Assembly (NCBI RefSeq): GCF_027943255.1
Contig: NC_072896.1
Span: forward strand, 39,334,501 to 39,398,500
Reading direction: 5' to 3'
DNA: 64,000 bases
Source of the DNA: Anastrepha obliqua
Lineage: Eukaryota > Arthropoda > Insecta > Diptera > Tephritidae
The notes below the pieces were generated by a model. It did not search any database. It had not been told where the DNA came from and saw nothing but the letters and a program-made list of their open reading frames with translations. Position 1 is the stretch's first letter. The number at the start of each line of letters is the position of its first letter. Positions 32,231-43,587 of the stretch are shown here, piece by piece. The position numbers were made by a program, and so were the translations under genes.

Positions 32231-33558
32231 TTAGGTTAGGTTAGGTTGGTATGGTTGCCCAGGGAGTGAGCACACTTGGACGAAGAAGGATTCGTCCTTT
32301 GTGATACCATTGTCAAGGAAGTGAGGTGAAGGGAAGGACCGATGAGGTGCAGGGAGAGGGCGGGGAGAGATGGTGATGGAATGGTTAGGAGCGTGCGGAT
32401 TATGAACGATGACTATGCTTGCGTCAACCGCTTTGTGCTGCTGATGAAACTCATCAGATTTTTAATGTCAGCGCCGGCTATATCAGCAGGCGTGGCAAAG
32501 AAGTAAGAGCCAAGATGCCTGAATCTTAGCCCCGCCAGAGCAGGGCAGCTAAGGAGAAGGTGTTGAGATGATTCCATCTCATCCTCCATACATCCAGCAC
32601 AAAAAGGACTCGAGGTGATTCCAAGTCGCACAGCATGCATTCCTCGCGCATTGTGTCCTGTGAGAGAACCCACTAGATTGGAGAGCTGATATTTTGTGAG
32701 CCTCAGAAGCTCGCCCGAGCGCTTTCGGTCCACACGTGGCCAGAAGGATTTCGCGACTTTACACGTTTGTGTATTTGCCCAGCGCTCGCTGAGTTTGCGC
32801 GATGCCTATCTTTCCAGGAGCAGACCGCAGGTAGTCGGGGGGATTCCAATTTTCTCCCTCCGCGGGGAAATCACCTCACATGTCCCTTGTCTGGCCAGCT
32901 CATCCGCCTCACAGTTTCCCGCGATGTCGCTGTGACCGGGAACCCAGATGAGGTTGATGTCAAAGAATTCGGACGCAGTCGAAAGTGAGGTCAAGCATTC
33001 CTTGACCAATTCCGAATGCACCGTCATAGACCCGAGGGCCCTTATTACCGCTTGGCTGTCGGAGTAAATTTTTTCTTTCTTGACTGTTAGTACACATTTG
33101 AGCAGCCAATCAGCTGCCTCCTTGATTGCGGCTACCTCTGCCTGAAACACACTGCAGTGGTCCGGTAACCCGAATTTTAGTCTGATAGGGAGCCCTTCGC
33201 AAAAGACTCCAGCACCAACCTTTCCTTCCAACTTCGATCCATCTGTGAACAAGTTCACCAGGCCCTGCCCCCAAGTGTAGCCCTCCTATCTACGGGTACC
33301 GCATTTAACATTGCGTTGAGCGCCAGAGTAGGAGTCGTTCGAAGCGCGCCACTGATTCCAATAAGTGTCAACCTCTGAACTCTCTGCAGCTACTTCACCA
33401 ATGTCGTTTTCTCTAGTGAGTTCCACCAGATTATGACTCCATATAACAAGATAGGCTTTACAATAGTATTATATAGCCAGAAAACAACTCGAGGCGAAAG
33501 GCCCCATCTTTTGCCAATTGCACCCTTGCACCCATACAAGGCGATTGTTGCCTCATGA
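32231..33558 (-). pseudogene. RNase H-bearing non-LTR retrotransposon, 3' part, TTAGG-like end
   Basis: On the minus strand from 33,558: LYGCKGAIGKRWGLSP and ILLYGVIIWWNSLEKTTLVK, stop, RLTLIGISGALRTTPTLALN (RT connection), then MNLFTDGSKLEGKVGAGVFC (RNase H first Asp), IYSDSQAVIRALGSM (second), NLIWVPGHSDIAGNCEADEL (third), and the tail domain KRSGELLRLTKYQLSNLVGS ... CAGCMEDEMESSQHLLLSCP (cysteine/histidine motif) ... FRHLGSYFFATPADIAG. From 33,258 to 32,413 coding is almost continuous, with one break near 32,735-32,805. The 3' end is (CCTAA)n, seen on the plus strand as TTAGGTTAGGTTAGG at 32,233. 5'-truncated at 33,558. Confidence 0.85.
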
Positions 33559-34317
33559 ATATTTTAATTAAACAAACCAAAAACACCGACATATTCTACT
33601 AAAATAATTTCTATGAAGAAAAATCTTTCACAACAGTATTGACAGCTGATTGTCAACTTTGCAGGTAATATGACATATGTGAACGGGTGGATTTATTGGT
33701 AATTAATGCATATGTGAATGTACTTTAAATAAAGCTGTGAACGAGCTCACTAAGAAGCTTATCTAACACTTCTATAAAATTATGTATGTAAGAAATAAAG
33801 TTCACTTGGTTGCTTACATACACTCTCACGTTAGTAATGCATGGTTAATAAAACAGAAATGAGCAGCCAAGTAGCAGAGTAAATAATGGTCATTACGCAG
33901 TCTCTACTGAAATCGTTAGCTTCGCACTGCTTACTCGTACTAGAGGGTTATTTGGCCCTTTTGATTCACATCATTTTGTCTGAATTACAGCAAAGACAAC
34001 AACCAGTATTGGTTTCCTGTGTGCCGATAAAGCAGTGCGGTGCTAAGTTCACAGGGTGATAATTTATAATTTCTTATTTTTAAAACTACTGATAGGCTTC
34101 AATGTAGCTGTACGAAAGCAAAAGTGAATGGGTGCGTTCGGTAACAAATTTAGCCATCGCCAGCCATCAATCAAATTCTCTCCCAAAAAGCAGAAAAGGC
34201 AAACAAAGTGGACTAACGCAAAATTTGTCATCGCTTGCAAAAAGCGGAATACGAAGCAATATCAGCTGGGATTGTTTAGAAATGTGTGTGTTGTCCAAAA
34301 AATGTACCATAAATATA
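33559..34317. other. No gene recognised
   Basis: AT-rich, no recognised elements. Confidence 0.45.
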
Positions 34318-35091
34318 AAGGGTCCTTCAAAAGACGCATTTAGAATATGTAAAATTCGCGAAACAGACAAAGATTGTGCGGAAGATTTTTGAACCTTTGC
34401 ATGTTAGCAACCGTGAGTATTGCAGGCGGTAGAACGATGAGACATAGACATAGTGCAGCGAATAAAAATCCAGCGTCTTTGTTGGCTGGGTCATGCCAAT
34501 GGATACAAACGATCCGCCTCTGAAAGTATTCCATTCGGTACCAGCTGGTGGTAGCAGAGGAAGAGGAAGGCCTCCACTGCGTTGGAAAGATCAGGTGGAG
34601 AAGGACTTGGTGACTTCGCTTCACTTGGTATTTCCACCCGGCGCCGGTTAGCACGAGAAAGATACGACGGGCGCGCTTTATTAAACCCGGCCAAAATCGC
34701 GTAAGCGGTTATAGTGCCAATCAAGAAGAAGAAGAAATAGCAGATTGAGGAATGTTAAATTCTTGAGGACGTCGAGATATTGATGCTGAAGGTTGTTTAG
34801 CAACACTTTGCGCTACAACAGCAATATTCTCAACGGGACTTCCAATTCTTGGTCTGCCAGTACTTTTCTATCCTCGACAGAACTAGCTTCTTGACATTTT
34901 TTGACCAACCTTTGATTGACGTCTCATTTGGGCAATTATTTCCACAGAAATAAAACACAAATTTTCCGATATGTTGTTTTTAAAGATCGTGTTCTTCTAT
35001 CATTAAAATTGACAAAGATGGCATAAAAAGGTACCGTCTAGGAATTATTCACTACTGACATCTACATAGGCGTTACTTTTGAAAGACCTTT
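34318..35091 (-). mobile_element. DD41D-type derivative (AAGGGTC-terminus group) with nested RTE tail
   Basis: TA flanks at 34,316-34,317 and 35,092-35,093. The ends are AAGGGTCCTTCAAAAGACGC and, reversed, AAAGGTCTTTCAAAAGTAAC. The minus strand from about 34,990 reads remnants of the N-terminal domain (CPNETSIKGWSKN, then in another frame SPVENIAVVAQSVAKQPSAS and ISRRPQEFNIPQSA), matching the linker between the two helix-turn-helix motifs of DUF4817-type transposases. The catalytic core is missing. The middle (34,433-34,738) is an RTE 3' end on the opposite strand. Confidence 0.7.
34433..34738 (+). mobile_element. RTE-like 3' end with (AAG)n tail
   Basis: DIDIVQRIKIQRLCWLGHAN, then in shifted frames KRKASTALERSGGEGLGDFA and STRRRLARERYDGRALLNPA, match the C-terminal domain of RTE-like RTs (RIKIQRLRWLGHV...W..R..R). 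The 3' UTR CGGTTATAGTGCCAATCAAG and the tail (AAG)n at 34,724-34,737 match the minus-strand copy at 51.4 kb, so the 3' end is defined. It splits the DD41D derivative. Confidence 0.75.
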
Positions 35092-35284
35092 TACTTTATA
35101 AATTTTCGTTTTTTGTTTTTAAACTTAAACTCAAACCACAAAAAATTAATTTGTTTCTTTGAAAAAAGTTCAGTCATATGCCTTCAGATCATGTGCTTTT
35201 GCAATGGATATTTTTTTCTAGCTAAAATTTCTTCGGCACAAAATTAACGTCACTCTTGAATACTACTGTCACTTTGCTCTCAAT

Positions 35285-35600
35285 TTTTTTTTTTTTTTTT
35301 TATTGAAATGTTATAAATTTTTATTTACATTCCATAAAGATTACACCTAGTATAAAACTAATAAGTAATTTTCATTTCACAATTTGAAGTCGCTTAAACA
35401 ATATTGACAACTAAGTCTTGAGGTTTCTTTCTTTTTAATCTTCTTTTTACAGTTGCTTCGTCGCTTAGTACGGAAGCTTCTGCGTTAATGTGTTTTTTTA
35501 ACTTTTCAGCATGCTTAACTGCACAGAGATTGGCTGTGTCTGAGACGGTTTTTAAATTTAAATTTTTTTTTGTGATGGAGAATTGTACGCTAACGGACAC
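35285..35600 (-). pseudogene. cDNA-like segment with poly(A), 68-codon ORF
   Basis: On the minus strand an ORF (MSVSVQFSITKKNLNLKTVS ... KKPQDLVVNIV, stop at 35,394) is followed by a ~90-base UTR and then AATAAA merging into a run of about 20 A (plus strand T-run at 35,285-35,304). The arrangement of coding end, UTR, AATAAA and poly(A) suggests a retroposed mRNA or the 3' end of a LINE. The Lys-rich end (KRRLKRKKPQ) has no family that I recognise. The 5' boundary is unclear. Confidence 0.3.
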
Positions 35601-36456
35601 CTGCTTGCAAAAGCTATTGCAAATTTTTGTGTGTATCGAACACGATTACCGCATTCTCGAAGCCTCGTTACTTGCTTGATATTTTATTTCTGACATTCAA
35701 CTGTTAATTTACGTCAATATTTTGTAAAAAACATGATATTTGAGAGAATTGGAAAGAAGTATGTATGTAAATGATGAGGTTATGGAAAAAGTAAATGCAA
35801 ATATTATCTTATAACTTGCGATCATAACTGCATACACATTTCTTACGGTAAAGTAACCCGAGCGACTTTTATTTGAATATTTGAGTTTTTTGAAACTGTA
35901 AAGGAATTGCCTCGCCATCGTCCGCGCGACTGCTGTCGCAGGTTCTCTTGTGGGGAAGCTCTATTGCAGCATGATGTAAATATAGTTCATTCGAGTTCCT
36001 TCTGCTATTACACCGAGACGGCTTCTCAGGTTAATAGCGACAGTCTCTCACCTAAGCCAAGTCTCTTTCTCTCCATTTCATTCTCTCTCTCCTTTTTGTC
36101 GATGTCCCGATAAACTATTGCTAACATCTCGCTGGGTTTCTCGACCATAGCTCCTGGGAGCGCGAAAATAATATCCATCCCAACACCATTGTAAATCTTG
36201 AGTTCTTTAGTATTAAAAGATATGACTTTCATTTAGGCAACTTGTTTTTTCTTCCATTTTCTTCCTTCTGTATATACAAGTATATTTATTTATGGTTGGC
36301 TGGCTTGGCTATTTTTACTAGTTATTTCAACTTGTGCATTGATGATGCTCTGACTGATACCATGAGTTAATGTCAGCCGCTCATTCTAGGTCTAGGATGA
36401 ACAAAGAATATATTAATACAAACGATTTTGCTCAGATTTCCAAAGGAATCGTTATA
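35601..36456. other. No gene recognised
   Basis: Includes a CT-rich run at 36,055-36,095. No coding homology. Confidence 0.4.
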
Positions 36457-37339
36457 AAGGGTAGTTAAATTTCAAGGGCTGATGTTGAGTGTAAACCACA
36501 CTTGAACGTCACGATTTTTTCTGCATTTCATTTGACATTTTTCAATTTCAGATTAACTCAATTTGAACCATGGAAAGATACATAATCGAGCAACGCATTC
36601 AAGTTATTCAGGCTCATTATGAAAACGGGCGTTCAAATCAAAATACATATCGCGCACTTCATCTTCATTGATGAGGTACATTTTCCCCTCAGTGGATTCG
36701 TCAATAAACAGAATTGCCGCATTTGGGCGAATGATAATCCAAGAGTGATTGCCGAGAAACCAATGCACCCACAAAGAGTGACTGTTTGGCGCGGTTTATG
36801 GGCCGCCGGCATCATTGGGCCGTATTTTTTCCTAAATGAGGCCGGTCAGGCAGCTACTGTGAATAGTGTTCGCTATCGTGAGATGATAACGAACTTTTTA
36901 TGACCCGGATTGGAAGATATGGATGTGGACGATATGTGGTTTCAACAGGACGGTGCCACTTGTCACACAGCTAACGAAACAATGGCTCTTTTGCGCGAAA
37001 AATTTGATGGCCGCAAAATCTCACGTCGCGACGATGTCAATTGGCCGCCAAGATCATGTGATTTGACACCGTTGGACTTCTTTTTTTGGGGTTATTTGAA
37101 AGAAGAGGTCTACGTCGATAAGCCAGCAACAATTCAAGAGCTAAAGGATGAGATAATAAAACCTCAATTATGCCTCAGCGCCATCGAAAATTTGGATTAT
37201 CGGATGGAGGTGTGCCGCCGAGGCCGTACGTAACTGAGCCATACCAATATTATTATAATAAAGAGAAATGATAATTATTTCCTAAAAAAGATGTATTTTA
37301 TTAAAAATCAGCACCGGCCCTTGGAACTTAACCACCCTT
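36457..37339 (+). mobile_element. DD41D mariner-like transposon, internally deleted, with TIRs
   Basis: TA flanks (36,455-36,456 and 37,340-37,341). Ends: AAGGGTAGTTAAATTTCAAG and, reversed, AAGGGTGGTTAAGTTCCAAG. The transposase begins MERYIIEQRIQVIQAHYENG at ATG 36,570 (DUF4817-like helix-turn-helix), then is deleted to the first Asp: FIDEVHFPLSGFVNKQNCRI. It continues HPQRVTVWRGLWAAGIIGPY, a stop at 36,901, then WFQQDGATCHTANETMALLR (second Asp), WPPRSCDLTPLDFFFWGYLK (third Asp) and the C-terminus to RRGRT. I count 41 residues between second and third Asp. All three catalytic residues survive, but about 120 residues of DNA-binding region are lost. Confidence 0.9.
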
Positions 37340-38329
37340 TATAATATATCAGCTAGATTTATTACCGTTTGACCTGCAGTCTTCGACGTCTATGTATCAT
37401 ATCCATTAAAATAGGCTGCAGATTTGCCCAGAGCATCTCACTATAGACTTTAGGTCGGCTTGAAGCAAGGCGAATTTATTACAGGCGACAGCAAACACAT
37501 ATAAGTAAAACCCTACATGTATTTGTTGTTGCGTTTGGTCCAAGCATCACGTCAAAATCAGTAATCAAATGTAGACATACGAATGTAAACATACCAATAC
37601 ATACAAACAAAGCATATCACTTTGACGTAAGCCATACCTGCGGCGAAAAATTCAGCTGGGTGAATGCTGTCACCTTAATAAATCCACCTTGGCTTGAAGC
37701 GTTAAACCCCGATAACGAAATTCCAGCAAGTCTTAGAGGCGGGTGCAGTAGATTTGTGGTCCTTGCTGAGAAATTTTCTAATAAAATACATTTTGTACAC
37801 GATGACGATATAATATTGCAGAGCTTCTTTTAGTAGAAAAAGTAAAAAATGGTCACTATAAATTAGCAGAGAAAGCCCTCAGAGCTGCATACTTCAGGGC
37901 TGAAAAGTATAACCTGAGGCTAGTCCTCGAATGTATGTTCACTATAAGTTAAAAGTATGCAGTTCACCGGCCGGAATTATAGATTTAAAATACAATAAAG
38001 TTATTAAATTGTTATGCGCACTCTATTCCATCGACAAGTAAAATCTATGTAATTTTTCAAATGCTTGCTGGGTTGAGGTCTTTACCGTTTTCATTTTCGA
38101 AAATATTTAGCCTTGTCTCAAACCGGATGCCGAAAGCCAGTTGCATTTTTCGATTTCGATGCAAACCGAAAATTTCTTATTAATCAAATGTCAATGCCAT
38201 ATACCGTTGTTTTAAGATGAGAGCGAGAATGAGCTTCTTTGCCCGAACGCCTTGTGCTATGGTATTCGATTCACGGTGCATTCCCGTACGTACTGATATG
38301 CGGTGTTTATATTAGTGCGATTGTGAGCG
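37340..38329. other. No gene recognised
   Basis: No transposon or coding family identified. The GC content rises after 38,200 towards the UTR-like segment. Confidence 0.4.
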
Positions 38330-39039
38330 AGTTTAGCGAGGGACGAATGCATGGAATGCTACTAAGTCGTGCCACACGGCAGCACAGCGCGAATCTCACT
38401 TAGTACGGTGCGTAAACCCCACACGAATGGAAGCCATTTCGAACTGTGGCGCTGGTCAAACACAGTGAACGTGTCGCCTAATCACATAGCATACCACTAC
38501 AGCACAGCAAAGCACAACCAAGTTTTTTGGTGAAGAAGAAAAAAATTGTACAATAGTTGAATAAAAAATTTACAAAAAACGCGATACAGTTGTATGAAAA
38601 TAAAGTGTAGAGGTGTGTGGAAGTGAAACCAAAAATATTTCGAAACTAAAACACGTACGAAGTTAGCGGAATTTCATGTGAAAAAGTTAAATTTCTTTAC
38701 CGCTTTGGCTTTGGCGTTGGCCCGTGTTGAGAAGGAATATTTTGTTCAAAGTACTACTTTTGTGGTGGAATTTCGAAATCACTTAAAAAGGAATCGAGCG
38801 TGAAAAGTTAAATATAATTTGAGCTCGAGTGAACCGAGTAATACTTGTGAAAGTAATTTTTTAAGTCAAAATTCATACATCCCAAAAAAAAAAAGAAAAA
38901 GGAAAGAAAAGAAGTTGATCAGAAAATACGAATATGTGAAACATGGGAAAAAGCTATTAATTTTCGAAATAAATATCTTTCGGCAGTGATGTGAATACAT
39001 ATGAAAATTTATGTGCGGAAACTTGCGGAGCATTGAATT
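38330..39039 (+). other. Candidate promoter-proximal non-coding first exon of a host gene
   Basis: The tract looks like a fly 5' untranslated leader: purine-rich with GTGAAA/AAAAGTTAAA stretches (38,575-38,870), repeat-free, many short upstream ORFs, and ending at a consensus donor GTAAGT at 39,040. The upstream 38,200-38,330 is GC-richer with CGAG/GAGCGAG motifs. No TATA box or initiator stands out clearly. The function of the gene cannot be inferred. Confidence 0.25.
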
Positions 39040-42000
39040 GTAAGTCGTCGTTTCATATATTTCATACATTTCGTTTCATTTCTTTTATTCGGCTGCTGCT
39101 TTTACAGCGCTGCCCCACAATTCCGAATGAGAAAATCTCTGTACACCACAATTTCTTGTGTGCCAGGCAAAAGCAAGGCAATGGTGCACGGATTGGTGGG
39201 CGACGCCAAGCGAACGGACGGGCCGGGCAGGCAGACCGTCAAACTAAACTCGACAAACTCAACTTCGTCTACACCACCTTCTCGCCATTCTACGCCCGGC
39301 ACCTTTGTTCTGCGTTTAGTTTTCGTTTTTGTTTCTTTTTTTGTTTTTTGGTTCTGTGTGAATGAAGGAACTGGAGCTGGCAGGTGTCCCATTAAGGGGA
39401 TAGGCGCGCGGCAATACGCCGACAATGCACACACACACACACACACACAATAATTTGTAATGTGATACCAGTGAGGGGGAGTAAATTTCAACCCCCAATG
39501 ACTAAAAACAAATTAATAGTAAGATGTAGAATGTAAAAAAAAATGTGCGGTGAATGAAAAACATTCGAAATTTACCACTTTCGAATATTTAATGCGAAAA
39601 CGGATATGGACTGTTTTGGCATGCGGATTTTCGGATATGCAAAGCGCTCTTCGAAAGTAATACAAAAAGGAAGACGAACTCATAAATGTGAAAAGAGAGC
39701 AAAAGAGAGAGAGAGAGAGAGAGAGAGCGCGGGCAGTGCATGGTGTGTCGGACACTAAAGAAGGTGGTGAGCGCATGATTTGACATGACAGAGGATGCGC
39801 AGCAAACGAACAAGTGCAGCAAATTGGTAAAGAAGAAGCGGTGGTCCGTATGAGAAGTGAGCAAGTGTGAGAGAAGTAAGACCTACTAGCTTTTTCACAG
39901 AGTGTGTGAGATTAACGCTGGTCGCTTTTATGTTAGAGAGTGCTAACGGGAGTGTAGGGATGTAGATAATATCGAGAATGCGCACTTGGAGTGTGAGGCA
40001 ATGTTTGTACGAGTAAATGTGCGTAAAGGCGCGCGTTCGGCCAAGCTCAATACTCACTACTGAATGAGAGTTGCATTATAATTGATTTCATGCTTTGACA
40101 TTTCAAGGATTAAAAAAGGAGTCGACAATGTGAATATGCGCTGTATATAACTGTAAATATGAATGTGTGAAAAAATTAATGCGAGTGTTAAACACATCAC
40201 TGTGTGTGTGCGTGTGCATTCTTTTTTCGGGTAATAATTTACGGAATAATATAAATATATTTTATTTGAATGGCATTGAAGCTGTTGCTTCGCTGGCGCA
40301 AAAGTCGCATTGAGGGTAGAAAAGCACGAAATGGGGAGGTGTTAAAAACTCTAACTGGATAACTGAAAAACTGTGATGCAAATGAAACTGTGTTGTACAT
40401 ACTAATACACATATTATTGGGGATATTGCGCATACACACAGGCAAACCAAGGTCGTGTGTCTATCCCCTAAGCTGTTGGAAGAACACATGTGTCCAGAGG
40501 TTACTCCTTGTGGAGAAGTAGTCGCAGTCGTTGTCGAGCTCATGCGTATTTTTGAAGCTGTAGATATCAACATTTGTGTGTGTATATATCGGTGGGTCGA
40601 AGGGGCATGCATACATACATACATACATAAAGACACACACGCACACAGGGTGCCTATTGTCCATTTAAGGTCTCAACGTTCATGATATGCATGCATACAT
40701 ACAAACATACATACATAGGTAAATTATTATGTTGCTACAATGATAACAAAAGCTACAACAACTGTGTGTGTGAGTTGTGTTGGTATAAGTACTTAGTAGC
40801 GGTGTTAGTGCGTATATGTATGCATGTAGTTGTGTGTGTATATGTAGTTGTAGTAGTAATACTACGAATGCCAACACCATTACCACCCTCAACAACAATA
40901 ACAATAGGAGCGTTGCCATCGCCAACACTCGCAGCAGCAGATTTAGTGTTACGCACTTGGGGCCATATGCGCCGTTTCGAATATCTACTACCACTATTAC
41001 TATTAAACTAACGATGACCGACCGAGGACAACTGCCGTTATGTAGTACGTTACAATAACGGTTTATCGTAGTATTTATCTACAAAAGTGACGCTGCTGCT
41101 GCTGCTGCTACTGCATTCGAATAATATCTACGCGGGTATGTGTATGTATGTAAATATGTCTGTATGTTTGTATGTTTGTTTGTATGTTTATGCATGTGTG
41201 CAATGTGAAAATGAGAATCTTGGCGTTCACGTGTGCTTTTATTTGTGGGCGATATAACTCCGGCTTGATGACAGTTATACAATTGTTTCCCGCTTCCGCT
41301 AACTCACATTTGAATTGCAACCATTTACATGTCTATATGTATGTGTACATATGTATGGGTGTGTGTCTGTACAAAATAATTCATAATACAACCTTTTCAT
41401 ATTTCTCGCATTTCGCTAACTTTTCTGGCGTTTTTGTTCTCTTAACTTTTCCTCTTTTCTTCTGCTACTTTTCAACCTTTGCAGCGTTTTTCAAGTATCT
41501 TCTTCTTTGCAACTTTTCTGCCGGACTTTTTCATAGCTTTAAAGCAGCTAAGTGAAAAGTTTCTTTACACCTGGTATATTCTTGACCACAGCTTCCTTGT
41601 AGTTTATCTAACCTCAAACGGCAAATCTACTTAGTAAGTAATAATGCATTTTATCGACGCCTTCGCCTTCGCTTTTGCCTAACTTTTGTCATATAAATGC
41701 CTGCTATCAACTTTTTCGCTCCTGCTTTTCATTGTTTTATTGCTATCAACTCTTCAATTTCATTTTTCTGATTATTTGCTCCGGTGCATATTTTCTGCTG
41801 TTTGCAACTGTTTTATTTCCGCCTTTTTAGCGAGTGTGTGTACGTGTGTACATGCAATTTTTTCGTACTTATCTGTGCTCTGCTCCTTCGAGAGTGTCCT
41901 TCGTGGTACAATGAACATTAACCTGCAGTAGTAGCGACAACACGAAGAGTCTAGCAATGATAACAATGTACAATCACACAAATATTACTCGGAAGTTGTT

Positions 42001-42342
42001 GCCGATGTTGTCGTTAGCGTAGGTTTTCATTTTTCTTTTTGCTATTTGTGTTTCAATTAAAACTTAAATTTCCCCAAGCTACCGAATAGAAAGTGTACGC
42101 TGTGCGAAGAGTTCTCAAGATGATCGGGGGTGTTGGGGTTGGCCTGGTTGCTTCGAAACTGTTGGCTGCAGTTTCTCATGCCACTTGGGATTTTCGCTGT
42201 AGTAAAGCATTCCGATGTCAATAGATTTAGAGATTTTCTTTTTATTACTTATTACCAAGTTTTTGTTCTTGGATTGTTTTTATCCTCAGGAATTAAATCC
42301 AAAAATTGCTTTATGTTTTATTGTGCTTTCTGATTTCATAAT
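39040..42342. other. Transposon-free, microsatellite-rich stretch (possible intron)
   Basis: It holds (CA)n at 39,427-39,449, (GA)n at 39,701-39,727, (CATA)n at 40,606-40,629 and 40,688-40,715, (CTG)n at 41,091-41,110, and TATGTATG-like runs at 41,137-41,200. ORFs here are low-complexity read-throughs of repeats. No transposase or RT signal in more than 3 kb, unlike the rest of the window. Confidence 0.45.
39701..39727. repeat. (GA)n microsatellite
   Basis: About thirteen GA units. GA tracts bind GAGA factor in flies, but no other promoter feature is evident beside it. Confidence 0.85.
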
Positions 42343-43587
42343 TATACCCGCGCACTTGTGCAGTGGGTATTAGAATTTTGTTCACACAACGGATCTGTGT
42401 AACAGTATGAAGGAATCAAGATAGATATAGACAAAAATATAGCAAAATGCGCACAATGATGAAAGGACTCGGATATAGCCAAATTAAAAACAAAAAATAA
42501 TTATTTCAACGAAACTAGGTACACATATTACCCGGCATCCAAGGCTGTTAGATACTGAAAATGGGCCAAATCGGCTAACAATCACGCCCACCTGCGATAC
42601 AAGAGCAATTCTGAAAAATAATAAAACTTAATATCTCTGTTAAGAACAATGAAAAATGATCCAAATTTGGTGTAAATGATGAACTCAAAATATTTTCTCT
42701 TTTTTAAAACACATTCGGGTAAACGTTTACCAGCTTGATCAAAAAGTTCCCGAAATATGTTCAGAAAATTCAAAATACAAGTTTATAGCTCAAAAGTGAT
42801 ATTATCGCCCTCAAAGTACTCCCCATCAACTGCGATGCTTTTACGCTAGCATTTGATCCAGCTCTTCAAAATTTTCTACAACTATTTTTGGTATAGACAT
42901 CAGTGTCGTCTTCGATTTTACAATATTTCTTTCGGCTGTTAAAACGCATTCCCGTAGTGGTTTTTCGGCTCGAACAAACAGAAAAAAATCTCAAAGACCC
43001 ATAACAGGTGAATTCGATGAGTGTTCGGTATTTGGATGGTATTCGTTCGCTTTGGTTAAAAATTCACCGATAATGATGGCTGTGTGACGTAAAAACGGCG
43101 TCTTGTCTCCAATAATGATTCGTTTGATCAGGTCCTTTGGTACCAAATTTGCAGAAACTCGACTCAAACCCAAATCATTAACTATAATGCCCAGAACCGA
43201 TCCACAAGCAATGTTTAAGTAGTCTCTGTAAGTTCTCTGATGTTTATTGACTGATTTGCGGTATTGATCAACCTTCTTCCACTTTTTTGATGGACTCACG
43301 ATCTCTTCTAAAGCGTTCATGCGACTCGTAAACGGCTGATTTCTATAGAGTATCAATACCGAAACAATTTCCCAGCTTTGTATGCTGAACTCTCATTACT
43401 TAAAAATAAAAAGAAATTTATGTTAAAAATGGGTAAAATCGGTTGGTAATCACGCCTACCTCCCGTATAATGTTAAATTTCAAAAAATAAAAAAAATTTG
43501 GTAAACAAAGTAAAATAAAATTTTACTAAAATGTGAGCGGGTACATAAAGTTCGATCGGTACCGAATTTAGATTACCTTACTTGTTT
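42343..43587. repeat. Dispersed fly repeat with terminal palindrome, split by mariner
   Basis: The left end contains the stem ATACCCGCGCAC-TTGT-GCAGTGGGTAT at 42,344-42,370 followed by TAGAATTTTGTTCACA. The right end reads GTTCGATCGGTACCGAA then TTACCTTACTTGTTT near 43,549-43,587. I recall this terminal wording from a very abundant interspersed repeat of higher flies, but cannot name it with certainty. AATCACGCCCACCTGC (left of the mariner) and AATCACGCCTACCTCC (right) are typical internal blocks. No ORF. Confidence 0.5.
42730..43365 (-). mobile_element. mariner-like remnant (GATCAAAAAGT terminus), internally deleted
   Basis: The left terminus CCAGCTTGATCAAAAAGTTC follows TA at 42,728-42,729 and resembles the termini at 45,085-45,564. 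The minus strand gives DYLNIACGSVLGIIVNDLGL, SRVSANLVPKDLIKRIIIGD (first-Asp block, deletion after it), ATAIIIGEFLTKAN-like residues, DFFLFVRAEKPLRE (after third Asp) and VVENFEELDQMLA. The core between first and second Asp is missing. The right inverted end is not visible. Confidence 0.65.

Noticed and set aside
39102..41320. Many overlapping ORFs of 60-129 codons on both strands
   Set aside because: They follow (CA)n, (GA)n, (CATA)n and (CTG)n repeats and give low-complexity peptides such as poly-Leu, Thr-His and Cys-Val-Tyr runs.
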